Source: Myxococcaceae bacterium
Lineage (GTDB): Bacteria; Myxococcota; Myxococcia; Myxococcales; Myxococcaceae
Assembly (NCBI GenBank): GCA_016926755.1
Contig: JAFGNZ010000016.1
Span: 1 to 48,003, forward strand
DNA length: 48,003 bases
Direction: 5' to 3'
Part shown: piece by piece, positions 24,886-33,242 of the stretch
Position numbering within the stretch: the stretch's first letter is position 1
Layout: each line of letters starts with the position of its first letter
Made by a program: the position numbers and the translations under genes
The notes under the pieces: generated by a model
Seen by the model: only the letters and a program-made list of their open reading frames with translations
The model's database searches: none
Told to the model about the DNA's origin: nothing

Positions 24886-25164
24886 ATGAGCATCCACTCA
24901 TCAGGAGTGCCCGCGTTGGAGCTGCGCGTGGAAGAGGTGGTGCTGGAAGCCCCCGGCATCCCGTCCGAAGTTGATGTCCAGAGGCTCATCCAGGAGGCCC
25001 TGGAGCTCCTCGCGGAGCGGCTCCGCCGCACGCCTCCCTCGCGAGACCGGCGCGTGGAGCGCCTGAGCGTGGATGACTTCTCGATGGAGGTCCTCAGCGG
25101 CGAGCGAGGCGCCGAGGCGCTCGCGGACGCGCTCCACACACGGCTCATGGGAGCAGGGCAATGA
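24886..25164 (+). CDS. Small eCIS operon protein (unknown)
   Basis: This 92-residue protein has an N-terminal strand (ALELRVEEVVLEA), then one long amphipathic helix (about 28-50, VDVQRLIQEALELLAERL) and a short C-terminal helix. The phrase LRVEEVVLEAPG resembles the start of small proteins found before the Pvc7-like gene in other eCIS loci. GAGGAGG lies just upstream of the ATG, the strongest ribosome site in the operon. The stop overlaps the next ATG by 4 nt. The function is unknown; a structural or chaperone role in baseplate building is likely from position only. Confidence 0.7.
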   Translation: MSIHSSGVPALELRVEEVVLEAPGIPSEVDVQRLIQEALELLAERLRRTPPSRDRRVERLSVDDFSMEVLSGERGAEALADALHTRLMGAGQ

Positions 25165-25835
25165 CCACCGAACATTTCTACGTGCGAGGCGCCCTGGTCG
25201 CGTTCTCGTCCGGGACGAAGAACGGCATCGACAAGCTGCCCCACATCATCCCTTTCCGCTTCAACCCGGAAGCGCTCCAGCGCACCCTGCGCGTGGAAGG
25301 GGCGAGCCCGCAGGGGATGAGCGCCAGCGGGAAGGCCGAGCCGCCGAATCCGGTCGAGGGCAAGCCCCAGGTACAGCCGGACACCCAGAACCCTCAGCTC
25401 CAGGAGCAGTTCTCCATCAAGCTGCTCTTTGATGTCCATGAGCGGGACCGCACTGTGCTCCTGCCTCCCTCGCTTGGGATTGCTCCAGAGATCGCGGCCC
25501 TGGAGCTGTTGATGCACCCGGTGGAGCTGGAGAGCCCCAGGCCACAGAAGGGGACGGTCGATGCGCAGCGAGAGCGCCCCACCGTGCTGCTCGTCTGGGG
25601 GCCGCGCGTGCTGCCGGTGCGCATCACCTCCATGGTCATCAACGAGGAGCTGCACAACGCCTTCCTCAATCCCGTCCGCGCCCAGGTGACGGTCGAGATG
25701 CAGGTCCGCCACTCGACGGCGGAGAGGGGCGTGGTGAAGGGGGCTCAGGACTACCTGCACACCAAGCGGCAGGGATTGGCGCGGCTCTTCCATGCCACCG
25801 CGGCGGCTCAGGGGGGCGGCATCCTGCCGCTGTGA
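25161..25835 (+). CDS. eCIS tube-baseplate adaptor (Pvc7/Afp7-like, gp54/LysM family)
   Basis: This is a 224-residue protein. The N-terminal half matches the contractile-injection-system tube protein family: HIIPFRFNPEALQRTL, then an exposed Pro/Gln-rich loop, FSIKLLFDVHERD, and the strands RPTVLLVWGPRVLPVRITSM broken only by turns. VINEELHNAFLNPVRAQVTVEMQV is the conserved C-terminal core. This protein links the last tube ring to the hub. The usual C-terminal LysM domain is missing here and is encoded as the separate next gene. The ATG overlaps the previous stop. Confidence 0.88.
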   Translation: MTTEHFYVRGALVAFSSGTKNGIDKLPHIIPFRFNPEALQRTLRVEGASPQGMSASGKAEPPNPVEGKPQVQPDTQNPQLQEQFSIKLLFDVHERDRTVLLPPSLGIAPEIAALELLMHPVELESPRPQKGTVDAQRERPTVLLVWGPRVLPVRITSMVINEELHNAFLNPVRAQVTVEMQVRHSTAERGVVKGAQDYLHTKRQGLARLFHATAAAQGGGILPL

Positions 25836-25847
25836 CGAGGTGAAGCC

Positions 25848-26123
25848 ATGATCGACAAGACCAGCAGATACGCCGGAGTGCGTACCTATGTCGCCGAGGA
25901 CTCGACAGGCGAGGCCGTGGAGGCGCTGGAGCCGCGCGCGGTGGAGCACCCGCAGGGTGCCTTCCTGCACATCCCCCACGAGGCAGAGCGGCTGGACCAC
26001 CTGGCCTGGCAGTACCTGAACGACCCGCGCCGCTTCTGGCGCATCTGTGACGCCTCGGACGAGCTGGATCCCTTCGATCTCATCCACCCGGGGCGCTCGC
26101 TCTCCATCCCCTTCAACGCCTGA
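25848..26123 (+). CDS. Tail protein X / LysM-like protein
   Basis: This 91-residue protein has a beta-alpha-alpha-beta LysM-like pattern: an RLDHLAWQYLNDPRRFWRI helix pair broken by the turn, then LDPFDLIHPGRSLSIPF. The motif resembles phage P2 gpX and the C-terminal domain of Afp7. The domain probably helps fix the hub or tube in the baseplate. It lies 12 nt after the Pvc7-like gene and 12 nt before the hub gene. GAGGTGA precedes the ATG. Confidence 0.85.
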   Translation: MIDKTSRYAGVRTYVAEDSTGEAVEALEPRAVEHPQGAFLHIPHEAERLDHLAWQYLNDPRRFWRICDASDELDPFDLIHPGRSLSIPFNA

Positions 26124-26135
26124 CGGTGCGCGCGC

Positions 26136-27278
26136 ATGACGGTTGCCCGATACAAGGTGCTGGTCGACGGGAAGCCGCTCGCGGACTCCCTGCTGGACCT
26201 GCTCACGCGCCTGGAGGTGCGCGAGAGCGACTCGGACGCCACCGTGGCCGCGCTGCGCTTCGTCCTCGGGCAGCTGCGGACCGGGGAGTTCTCGCCGCTG
26301 GACGACGACGTGTTCCACCCGCTGGCGGTGCTCACCGTGGCGCTCGCGGCTCCAGGAGGTGAGCTGGAGCACCTCTTCTCCGGCTACGTCACCCACGTGC
26401 GGCCTCACTTCGAGTCGCTGCCCGCCGCCTGCTACGTGGAGGTGCTCGCGATGGACGCGGCCGTCCTCCTCGACGCCGAGGAGCGCACGGCCTCGTACCC
26501 GGATGCCACGGACGCCGAGGCCGCGGAGGACACCTTCGGCCGCTATGGCATCGCCTTCTCCGGCGAGTCGACGCCGGCGCGCCATGAGGAGCGTCGGCAG
26601 CTCCTCGTGCAGCGCGGCACGGATTGGGACTTCGTCCGCCACCTGGCTCGGCGCAATGGCTTCTGCTGCTACCTGGAGCCGGACTCGCGCTCCGGGAAGG
26701 TGATGGCCTACTTCCGCCGCCGTGCGCTGGGTGGCTCACCGCAGGCGGATCTCGCCGCGCGGCATGAGGACTTCAACCTCGCGTGGCTGGACCTGCAGCT
26801 CGTGGGCACCGGGCCGGTGCGCTGGACGGGCGCGGCCATCGATCCACTGGCCAAGCGCGTGCTGCGCACCGAGGGCAACCCGGCCTCGAAGCCCATGGGG
26901 AAGGAAGCGGTGGCGGACCAGGTGGAGGAGGGGCTCTCTTCCACGCGGGCCCAGGCCGCCAGCCGCTTGCTGCGCGAGCCGCCGCCCATGGACGCCGCGC
27001 TCCAGTCCGCGGGCACCGGCGCCACGGATGCCTCCCGGCTCGCGGTGGAGGCTCGGGGAGAGGTGGACTGTGGGCGCTACCAGGGGCTGCTGCGCGCGCG
27101 GCGGCCCGTCCTCATCAAGGGCGTGGGGCGCACGTTCGCGGGCGCCTACTACGTGCGGACGGTGCGCACCCTGTTGGAAGGCGGAGTGCTCACGCAGGCC
27201 TTCGTGGCGTTGCGCAACGCCACCGGATTCACCGGCCGGGAGCCCTTCGGTCGGCGCTACGGGAAGGGGGATGCGTAG
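26136..27278 (+). CDS. Baseplate hub protein (phage late control gpD-like)
   Basis: This 380-residue protein matches the gpD/gp27 hub family. It has an N-terminal barrel (ARYKVLVDGKPLADSLLDLL, strand and helix), a central FSGYVTHVRPHFES strand and YVEVLAMDAAVLLDAEER. The conserved middle is WDFVRHLARRNGFCCYLE, followed by a second barrel and the C-terminal strands KGVGRTFAGAYYVRTVRTLL. It forms the trimeric hub that carries the spike. In Afp8/Pvc8 the hub and spike are one VgrG-like chain; here they are split, and the spike gene starts immediately after the stop codon. Confidence 0.9.
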   Translation: MTVARYKVLVDGKPLADSLLDLLTRLEVRESDSDATVAALRFVLGQLRTGEFSPLDDDVFHPLAVLTVALAAPGGELEHLFSGYVTHVRPHFESLPAACYVEVLAMDAAVLLDAEERTASYPDATDAEAAEDTFGRYGIAFSGESTPARHEERRQLLVQRGTDWDFVRHLARRNGFCCYLEPDSRSGKVMAYFRRRALGGSPQADLAARHEDFNLAWLDLQLVGTGPVRWTGAAIDPLAKRVLRTEGNPASKPMGKEAVADQVEEGLSSTRAQAASRLLREPPPMDAALQSAGTGATDASRLAVEARGEVDCGRYQGLLRARRPVLIKGVGRTFAGAYYVRTVRTLLEGGVLTQAFVALRNATGFTGREPFGRRYGKGDA

Positions 27279-28208
27279 ATGACGCTCGAGCAGCTGCTGA
27301 AGCTCGTCGAGGAGCGGGTGCTGAACCGCTTCTACGGCAAGTTCCCCGGTGTCGTCCGCGACGTGGAGGATCCGCTGGGGGTGGGGCGGCTGCGCGCCTG
27401 CGTGCCCGCCGTGCTCGGCGAGGACACGCTGACGGGCTGGGCGCTGCCCTGCGCGCCCTTCGGAGGAGGCAAGGACCGCGGGCTGCTGTGCATGCCCGAG
27501 GTGGGCGACACGGTGTGGATCGAGTTCGCGGGCGGAGACCTCAGCCAGCCCATCTGGGCCGGCGCCTTCTGGGGCGCTCCGGACAGTGGCGGGCAGCAGG
27601 ACGATCTGGCGGAGGAGGCGGGCGCGGAGGTGCCCACCTCCGAGGAGGAGGGCGCGGGGCCCGGGCTCCATGTGCTGCGCACGCGCGCGGGGCACCGCAT
27701 CTCGCTGAAGGACGAGGGAGACATCGTGGTGGCCCACGGCGAGGGCAAGGAGGAGCTGCGGCTCACCCAGAACGGCTCGGTGGTGGTGAAGACGGAGCGG
27801 GCGGAGGACCCCGCGGCTGGCGAGGGCGAGGTGGTGATGAAGACGGAGAAGGTGGAGCTGCGGCTCAAGGAGGACCACGCGCTGCTGGCGAAGACGGAGA
27901 AGGCCGAGCTCCAGCTGTCCCAGGACGGCGAGGTGGTGGTGAGGACGGAGAAGGTGGAGCTGCGGCTGGCCGCCAATGGAGAGGTGACGCTGAGCGCCGA
28001 GGGGGACGTGAAGGTGGAGGGGCGCAACATCACCGTCGACGGGCAGGCCATCAAGCTGGGCGCGAGCGCGAGTGAGGCCCTCGTGCTGGGCAACACGTTC
28101 ATGAGCTTCTTCAACACCCATACCCATCCCACCGGCGTGGGCCCCTCCGGTCCGCCCATGTCGCCCATGTCGCCCAGCCACCTCTCGCAGAAGAGCAAGA
28201 CGGAGTAG
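27279..28208 (+). CDS. Central spike protein (gpV/gp5-like) with beta-helix repeats and HxH tip
   Basis: This 309-residue protein has an N-terminal OB-fold (about 18-100; GKFPGVVRDVEDPLGVGRLR, then VGDTVWIEFAGGD) and an acidic linker (about 103-125). A triangular beta-helix region follows with repeated units around KTEKVELRL (about 165-232). The C-terminal tip HTHPTGVGPSGPP carries H281 and H283. In phage P2 gpV, an HxH motif at the spike apex holds an iron ion. This suggests a self-sharpened needle needing no PAAR protein, and indeed no PAAR gene is seen. It starts directly at the hub stop codon. Confidence 0.88.
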   Translation: MTLEQLLKLVEERVLNRFYGKFPGVVRDVEDPLGVGRLRACVPAVLGEDTLTGWALPCAPFGGGKDRGLLCMPEVGDTVWIEFAGGDLSQPIWAGAFWGAPDSGGQQDDLAEEAGAEVPTSEEEGAGPGLHVLRTRAGHRISLKDEGDIVVAHGEGKEELRLTQNGSVVVKTERAEDPAAGEGEVVMKTEKVELRLKEDHALLAKTEKAELQLSQDGEVVVRTEKVELRLAANGEVTLSAEGDVKVEGRNITVDGQAIKLGASASEALVLGNTFMSFFNTHTHPTGVGPSGPPMSPMSPSHLSQKSKTE

Positions 28209-28210
28209 CC

Positions 28211-28690
28211 ATGGCCTTGAACCCCAGCGCGCTGAAGACACAGCTCGAGCAGGGCTGGTTGAACGCCAGCTTCCCGGAGAATGTCGCCGTCTCCGCGGAC
28301 CGGTTCGCCAGCGCGGTGGCGTCGTGGTTCTCCGCCGCGCAGGCCGCTGGCTTCCCATGCACCACCGCGATGGCGCGCCAATCCCAGCTCAGCGGGCAGC
28401 TCGCCACGGCCCTCAACGCGGGCAGCGCGGCCTCCGCGGGACAAGCGCTGGCGAGCGCCCTCGCGGCCTACATGACGGGGCAGCTCTTCGGCGCGGGGAG
28501 CTCCGCGGCGCCGACCGGTACTTCGGCGGCAGCCACCGCGCTCATCGCCGCCTTCTCGGATCTGAATCCGCAGACACCCAATGCACTCCGCGCTCAGCAG
28601 ATCGCCACCGCATGCCAGGCGCTGGCGGTCACCACCCTCGTCACCTTCCCGCCCTCCGTCCCTCCCATTCCTCCCTCGCCGGTGATGTGA
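28211..28690 (+). CDS. Ala-rich eCIS protein of unknown function
   Basis: This 159-residue protein is helical in its first 120 residues (LKTQLEQGWLNASF, ADRFASAVASWFSAAQAAG, QALASALAAYMTGQLFG). It ends in a Pro-rich tail. It lies 2 nt after the spike gene and 3 nt before gp25, a place where similar small Ala-rich genes occur in eCIS loci of soil bacteria. No motif for binding or catalysis is visible. It may be a baseplate accessory; this is from position only. Confidence 0.7.
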   Translation: MALNPSALKTQLEQGWLNASFPENVAVSADRFASAVASWFSAAQAAGFPCTTAMARQSQLSGQLATALNAGSAASAGQALASALAAYMTGQLFGAGSSAAPTGTSAAATALIAAFSDLNPQTPNALRAQQIATACQALAVTTLVTFPPSVPPIPPSPVM

Positions 28691-28693
28691 GCC

Positions 28694-29062
28694 ATGGCCA
28701 ACCGCTACCTCCACTCTCCCTTCCGGCTGGGCTCTCAGGGCGGCGTCGCCATCACCGATGAGGCGGATCGGCACCTGCGCGACCGCATCGAGGCCATCCT
28801 CTTCACCTCCCCGGGCGAGCGCGTGAACCGCCCCGAGTTCGGGGCCGGCCTCAACCGCACCCTCTTCGAGGGGCTCAACGAGGTGATGCTCACGGCGCTC
28901 GAGTTCCGCGTCACGGACGTGCTCAATCGCGAGCTGGGTGAGGAGCTGCTGCTGGATGACGTGTCGCTGGAGCAGGACGCGGAGGCCGGGGAGGTGGTGC
29001 TGCGCCTGGCCTTCCGTCGCCGCGTGGATCGTGAACCTCGCAACCTGGAGATCCGGCTGTGA
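28694..29062 (+). CDS. Baseplate wedge protein gp25/GPW (Pvc9/Afp9-like)
   Basis: This 122-residue protein has the gp25 pattern: VAITDEADRHLRDRIEAILFTSPGERVNRPEFGAGL broken into two parts, with the conserved ILFTSPGER and PEFG, then LFEGLNEVMLTALEFRVTDVL and a C-terminal beta strand. It starts sheath polymerisation at the baseplate. The stop codon overlaps the start of the first gpJ gene. Confidence 0.95.
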   Translation: MANRYLHSPFRLGSQGGVAITDEADRHLRDRIEAILFTSPGERVNRPEFGAGLNRTLFEGLNEVMLTALEFRVTDVLNRELGEELLLDDVSLEQDAEAGEVVLRLAFRRRVDREPRNLEIRL

Positions 29063-31401
29063 TGGGGACATGGCTGCGCTGGGAGGGCGCTCGCCTCCCG
29101 GAGGTGGGATTCCAGGGCATCGAGTACGTGACGCTGGAGGGGCCTGCGTCCGGGCTCTCCGTGCTGCGCGTGAAGCTCAAGCACCCGGCGGCGGGCCTGC
29201 GCGCGGGCAGCTTCGAGGTGAGAGGGAGCTCCTCCGGCCAGCCGCTGTCCTGGTCCGTGCGGCCCTTCACCGAGGACGCGACGGAGGTAGCGCTCACGCT
29301 GAGCGGCGCCAGCGAGGACGTCACCTACGAGGTCCGCCTGCTGGATGGAGGAGCCCTGGCGCTCCACTCCTTCTTCTCCACCGCCGAGTTCCGCTTCGCC
29401 ATCGATCGGGATCGCGGAGACATGCGCGCTCCGGTGGAGCAGGCGGCGCCGACGCGGGCCAAGCGCCCGGCGGTGGATCTCCTCACCAAGGATTACAACG
29501 GCTTCGTCCAGCTGCTGTCGGACCGCGTGCGCGTGCTCAACCCGCACTGGGCCGATCTCTCGCCGTCCTCGCTCGAGCGCGTGCTGGTGGAGCTGCTGTC
29601 CCACCACGCGGATCTGCTCAGCTACTTCCAGGACCGGGTGGCGACGGAGGCCTTCGTGGCGCTGGCCACTCAGCGCCACTCGCTGCGGCAGCATGGGTTG
29701 TTGCTGGACTACGTGCTCTTCGAGGGCTCCGCGGCGGAGACGGTGATGGCCTTCGAGGCCCAGCACGATGGCTACCTGCCCGCGGGGCTGTCCTTCCGCG
29801 CGGAGGGTGAGACAGGCGAGGCGCGGGTGGTGTTCTACCTGCCGGAGCGCGCGCGGGTGGTGAAGGCCCACAGCCGGCTTCGGCTGGCCGCGTGGCCCGG
29901 CGCGCTGGACGCCGAGCTCCCCGAGGGAGTCTCCGAGGTGCTCCTCTGGGGGAGGGTGGAGGGGCTCACCTCGGGCCAGCGCCTCGCCTTCGTGCAGGGC
30001 ACCACCACACAGCTCGTGCACGTGGTCTCCGCGCGGCCGGCGCGGCTCCAGGGGTGGGCGGAGAGCCCGCGGGCCCCCGAGGATCCGGACGCCGCCAGGG
30101 AGCCGAGAGAGCTGACGGTGGTCGCCTTCCACCCGCCGCTGGCCACGTCCCTGCGCCCCTTCGCCGAGGACTTCGCGCTCCATGGCAACCTGGCGCTCGC
30201 CAGGCATGGAGAGGAGCGCGTCGCGCACTACCGGCCCGCCTCCGGTCGTGCCCTCCCCCGCACGCACCTGGTGCTCGCGGACGATCGGCAGAACACCCTC
30301 CGTGCGATGGGAGAGAGCCAGCGGCTGTTGCTGCGCGCCCTGCGCATCCCTGGCCCGGTGCTCTTCACGCAGCAGCAAGGCGGGCAGGTGCCGCTGCTGG
30401 AGGTGAGCGTGGGCGGCCGGCCCTGGACCCGGGTGGAGCACCTGCACCGCTCGCAGTCCTTCCACCCGCACTTCGTCGCCACGGCGGATGAGGATGGGGC
30501 GGTGTGGCTCCAGTTCGGCGATGGCGTGCGAGGCCTGGCCGTGGAGGACGCCACCGCGGACATCGAGGTGCGCTACCGCATGGGTGCCCCGGTGGCCGGC
30601 AACTGCGCGCCGGGCTCTCTCACGGGCCTCGTTCCACCCGAGGACGCCGCCGCGCGCGCGCAGCTCGAGCAGCTCGGGTTGGAGCGGATGTTCAACGTGA
30701 CGCCAGGGGCGGGAGGGCGCCAGCCGGAGACGAAGGATGCCGCGCGGCTCGCCATGGCCGCCTCCGTGCGGCGCAGCGCGGGGCAGCGCGCCATCTCCCT
30801 GGAGGACTGCGCGGAGGTGGCCCGCTCGGTGCCGGGAGTGGCGCGGGCCGTGGCGCGGCTGGTGGGGGGGCCTTTCCACACCGTGCAGGTGCTGGTGGAT
30901 CCCCAGGGCCGCTCGGAGCTGCCCGCGGAGCTGGAGGCCACCGTGCGCGAGCGCCTGGAGGCCACCCGGCTCGCGGGCCGGGAAATTCGTGTGGTGGGTC
31001 CGCGCTACGTCCCGTTGGTGCTCGAGCTGGTGGTGGCTGCTCGCGCGGGCGTGGCGCCCTTCCAGGTCCGCGAGGCCGTCACCGCTGCGTTGCGGCCCGG
31101 CAGCCCGACCCACCCGGGCCTGTTCCACCCGGACAAGCTCGACTTCGGAGAGGCGGTGGAGCTGGGGCGCATCCTCGCTCATGTCCAGCAGGTGTCTGGA
31201 GTGCGGGCCGTGCGTGTCACCCGGCTGTGCAGACTGGTGGACCTCCTCGACGGGTCCGCCCCGGCCTCGGTGCCGCAGCGCCTGGTGCTGGAGCCGCTCG
31301 AGATCGCCCAACTCGACGGTGACCCCGAGTACCCCCAGCGCGGCCGGCTCCAGGTGCGCGTGGTGGGCATCGACGCCCAGGAAGAGGAGCTGTCGCCATG
31401 A
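29059..31401 (+). CDS. Baseplate J-like wedge protein 1 (Pvc11/Afp11-like)
   Basis: This is a 780-residue protein from the GTG at 29059; an ATG directly follows at 29062 and may be the true start. The N-terminal 110 residues are a beta-sandwich. Then comes the eCIS wedge signature VDLLTKDYNGFVQLLSDRV with LSHHADLLSYFQDRVATEAF, and VWLQFGDGVRGLAVE before a gpJ core. The core ends in SVRRSAGQRAISLEDCAEVARSVPGVARAVA, broken by turns, and VQVLVDPQGRSELP. Trimers or dimers of gpJ-like proteins form the baseplate wedges. The start overlaps the gp25 stop, and the stop overlaps the next ATG by 4 nt. Confidence 0.9.
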   Translation: MMGTWLRWEGARLPEVGFQGIEYVTLEGPASGLSVLRVKLKHPAAGLRAGSFEVRGSSSGQPLSWSVRPFTEDATEVALTLSGASEDVTYEVRLLDGGALALHSFFSTAEFRFAIDRDRGDMRAPVEQAAPTRAKRPAVDLLTKDYNGFVQLLSDRVRVLNPHWADLSPSSLERVLVELLSHHADLLSYFQDRVATEAFVALATQRHSLRQHGLLLDYVLFEGSAAETVMAFEAQHDGYLPAGLSFRAEGETGEARVVFYLPERARVVKAHSRLRLAAWPGALDAELPEGVSEVLLWGRVEGLTSGQRLAFVQGTTTQLVHVVSARPARLQGWAESPRAPEDPDAAREPRELTVVAFHPPLATSLRPFAEDFALHGNLALARHGEERVAHYRPASGRALPRTHLVLADDRQNTLRAMGESQRLLLRALRIPGPVLFTQQQGGQVPLLEVSVGGRPWTRVEHLHRSQSFHPHFVATADEDGAVWLQFGDGVRGLAVEDATADIEVRYRMGAPVAGNCAPGSLTGLVPPEDAAARAQLEQLGLERMFNVTPGAGGRQPETKDAARLAMAASVRRSAGQRAISLEDCAEVARSVPGVARAVARLVGGPFHTVQVLVDPQGRSELPAELEATVRERLEATRLAGREIRVVGPRYVPLVLELVVAARAGVAPFQVREAVTAALRPGSPTHPGLFHPDKLDFGEAVELGRILAHVQQVSGVRAVRVTRLCRLVDLLDGSAPASVPQRLVLEPLEIAQLDGDPEYPQRGRLQVRVVGIDAQEEELSP

Positions 31402-33233
31402 GTCGTCCCCCTCGCCCGCTGCGCTCCTCCCGAGTGGACGTGCCAGCCTCACCCTGGCCGCGTGACTACCTGCCGCGCGAGTACGCGGACTTCATGGCCC
31501 TCCAGCGGGAGCTGGCGCGCGAGGAGCTGGGGCTCATCTCCGCGGGCGAGGAGGGGGACTTCACCTCCACGCTGATGGACCTGTCGGCGCTGCTGGCGCA
31601 CGTGCTGGGCGTGTACCAGAACCGCTATGCGCGCGAGGCCTTCCTGGGCACGGCGCAGTCCGCGCGCAGCCTGGTGCTCCACGGTCGGCGGCTGGGCTAT
31701 GAGCCGGATGCTGGCGTGTCGGCCACGGGCTTCGCGGCCCTCACCGTGCACTCGGGGCTGGAGGGGATCCTCCCCGCGGGTTTCGCGCTCGCCAGCAGCC
31801 CGGTGGGAGAGCGCAAGGGCCAGCACTATGAGACGCTGACCGAAGTCCGGGTGGACGCCCGCCACAACGCGCTGCGGCCGGTGACGGTACCTGCGGGTGC
31901 GAGCCACGCGGAGACACCCGCGCTCGATGAGGCGTACCTCCCAGGAGAGCTGCCGAACCTGGCGCCGGGTGCCTACGTGGTGCTGCACACGCTGGATGAG
32001 CGCGTGCGCGAGGTGGCCGAGCTCACCTTCGTGGAGCTCTTCACCGTGCAGCCCGGAGCGCGCGGCGCGCACCTGAAGGGGCTGCGAAGGCTGCTCCCGC
32101 CCGGCGCCTATACGCGGGTGGGCTGGAAGATCGTGGACCGGGAGGGGCCTCCCCAGCGCTGGAGGCTCGAGGACCTGGGGCTGCGGGGGAACGTGGTCCC
32201 CATCTCCCATGGCAGGACGATGGAGCAGGTGCTGGGGGATTCGGATGGGACACAGCCCTTTCTGCGCTTCGCGCTGGACGAGCCGCGGCTGACGCACCTC
32301 CCGATGGCCGACAGGGTCGATCCGGTGGTGGAGGTCTTCGTCGGAGGTGTCCGCTGGACGCGCGTCCTGGACTTCGCGCAGAGCGATGGGGACGACCGCC
32401 ACTACCTCCTGCAACGCGACGAGCGACAGGTGACGTACGTGCTCTTCGGGGATGGCCGCCGTGGCGCGGTTCCTCCCGCGGGGCAGCAGCACATCACCGC
32501 CGTGTACCGGGTGGGGCTGGGGCGGGAGGGTAACGCCGAGCCCGGCCTGGTGAGCCGCATTCCCCGAGCGCATCCGCTGCTGGCTCGCGCCACCAACCCG
32601 CTCTCCGTCCGTGGCGGCACGGAGCCATCGGACGTGAGGGACATCCGCACGAAGGCCACCCGTCGGGTGCGGACGTTCGACCGCGCCGTCTCCGTGAAGG
32701 ATCACTCGGACCTGGCGCTGCTCTTCCCAGGAGTGGCGCGGGCCTCGGCGCGGTGGACGCGGGTGGAGTCGCGCGGCGAGGGGATCGAGCTGGTGGTGTC
32801 CACGCTGGAAGGAGAGCTGCCCGGGGCCTCGGTGCTCACGGCCATGAGGGCATTTCTCGATGCGCGTCGGGATGCCTCCGTGCCCCTGCGGCTGCGCGGC
32901 GCCGAGCCGCTCGACCTGAAGGTGGAGCTCTTCCTCGAGGTGGCCCCCGGCGCCTCCGACGAAGGCGTGCAACAGCGCGTCCGCGAGCTGCTTCATGGAG
33001 AGCGGGAGGATGCGCCGGGCCTCTTCACGCTGCGCGCAAAGGAGATAGGTGAGCCCGCCACGCTCAGCGAGCTGCACCGCGTGCTGGCGGGGGTGCAGGG
33101 CGCTGACTTCCTGGGCGTGACGAGGCTGGAGCCAGCGGCGAGCGAGACGGGCACGGTGCTGGACGTCGTCCACGTGGAGCCTCATCAGTGGGTGAGGCTG
33201 CGGCCCGAGAACCTCGTCTTCACCCTGGGTTAG
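31398..33233 (+). CDS. Baseplate J-like wedge protein 2 (Pvc12/Afp12-like)
   Basis: This 611-residue protein is a second gpJ-like wedge component. It has WPRDYLPREYADFMALQREL, DLSALLAHVLGVYQNRYAREAF (the same place as SYFQDRVATEAF in the previous protein), VLFGDGRRGAVPPAGQ and the late motif RVRTFDRAVSVKDHSDLALLFPGVARA, broken by turns. Two different gpJ homologues side by side match Afp11/Afp12, which form heterodimeric wedges. ATGA overlap at the start gives coupled translation. A GGAGG site for the next gene lies at its end. Confidence 0.88.
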   Translation: MSRPPRPLRSSRVDVPASPWPRDYLPREYADFMALQRELAREELGLISAGEEGDFTSTLMDLSALLAHVLGVYQNRYAREAFLGTAQSARSLVLHGRRLGYEPDAGVSATGFAALTVHSGLEGILPAGFALASSPVGERKGQHYETLTEVRVDARHNALRPVTVPAGASHAETPALDEAYLPGELPNLAPGAYVVLHTLDERVREVAELTFVELFTVQPGARGAHLKGLRRLLPPGAYTRVGWKIVDREGPPQRWRLEDLGLRGNVVPISHGRTMEQVLGDSDGTQPFLRFALDEPRLTHLPMADRVDPVVEVFVGGVRWTRVLDFAQSDGDDRHYLLQRDERQVTYVLFGDGRRGAVPPAGQQHITAVYRVGLGREGNAEPGLVSRIPRAHPLLARATNPLSVRGGTEPSDVRDIRTKATRRVRTFDRAVSVKDHSDLALLFPGVARASARWTRVESRGEGIELVVSTLEGELPGASVLTAMRAFLDARRDASVPLRLRGAEPLDLKVELFLEVAPGASDEGVQQRVRELLHGEREDAPGLFTLRAKEIGEPATLSELHRVLAGVQGADFLGVTRLEPAASETGTVLDVVHVEPHQWVRLRPENLVFTLG

Positions 33234-33242
33234 GAGGAGCGG

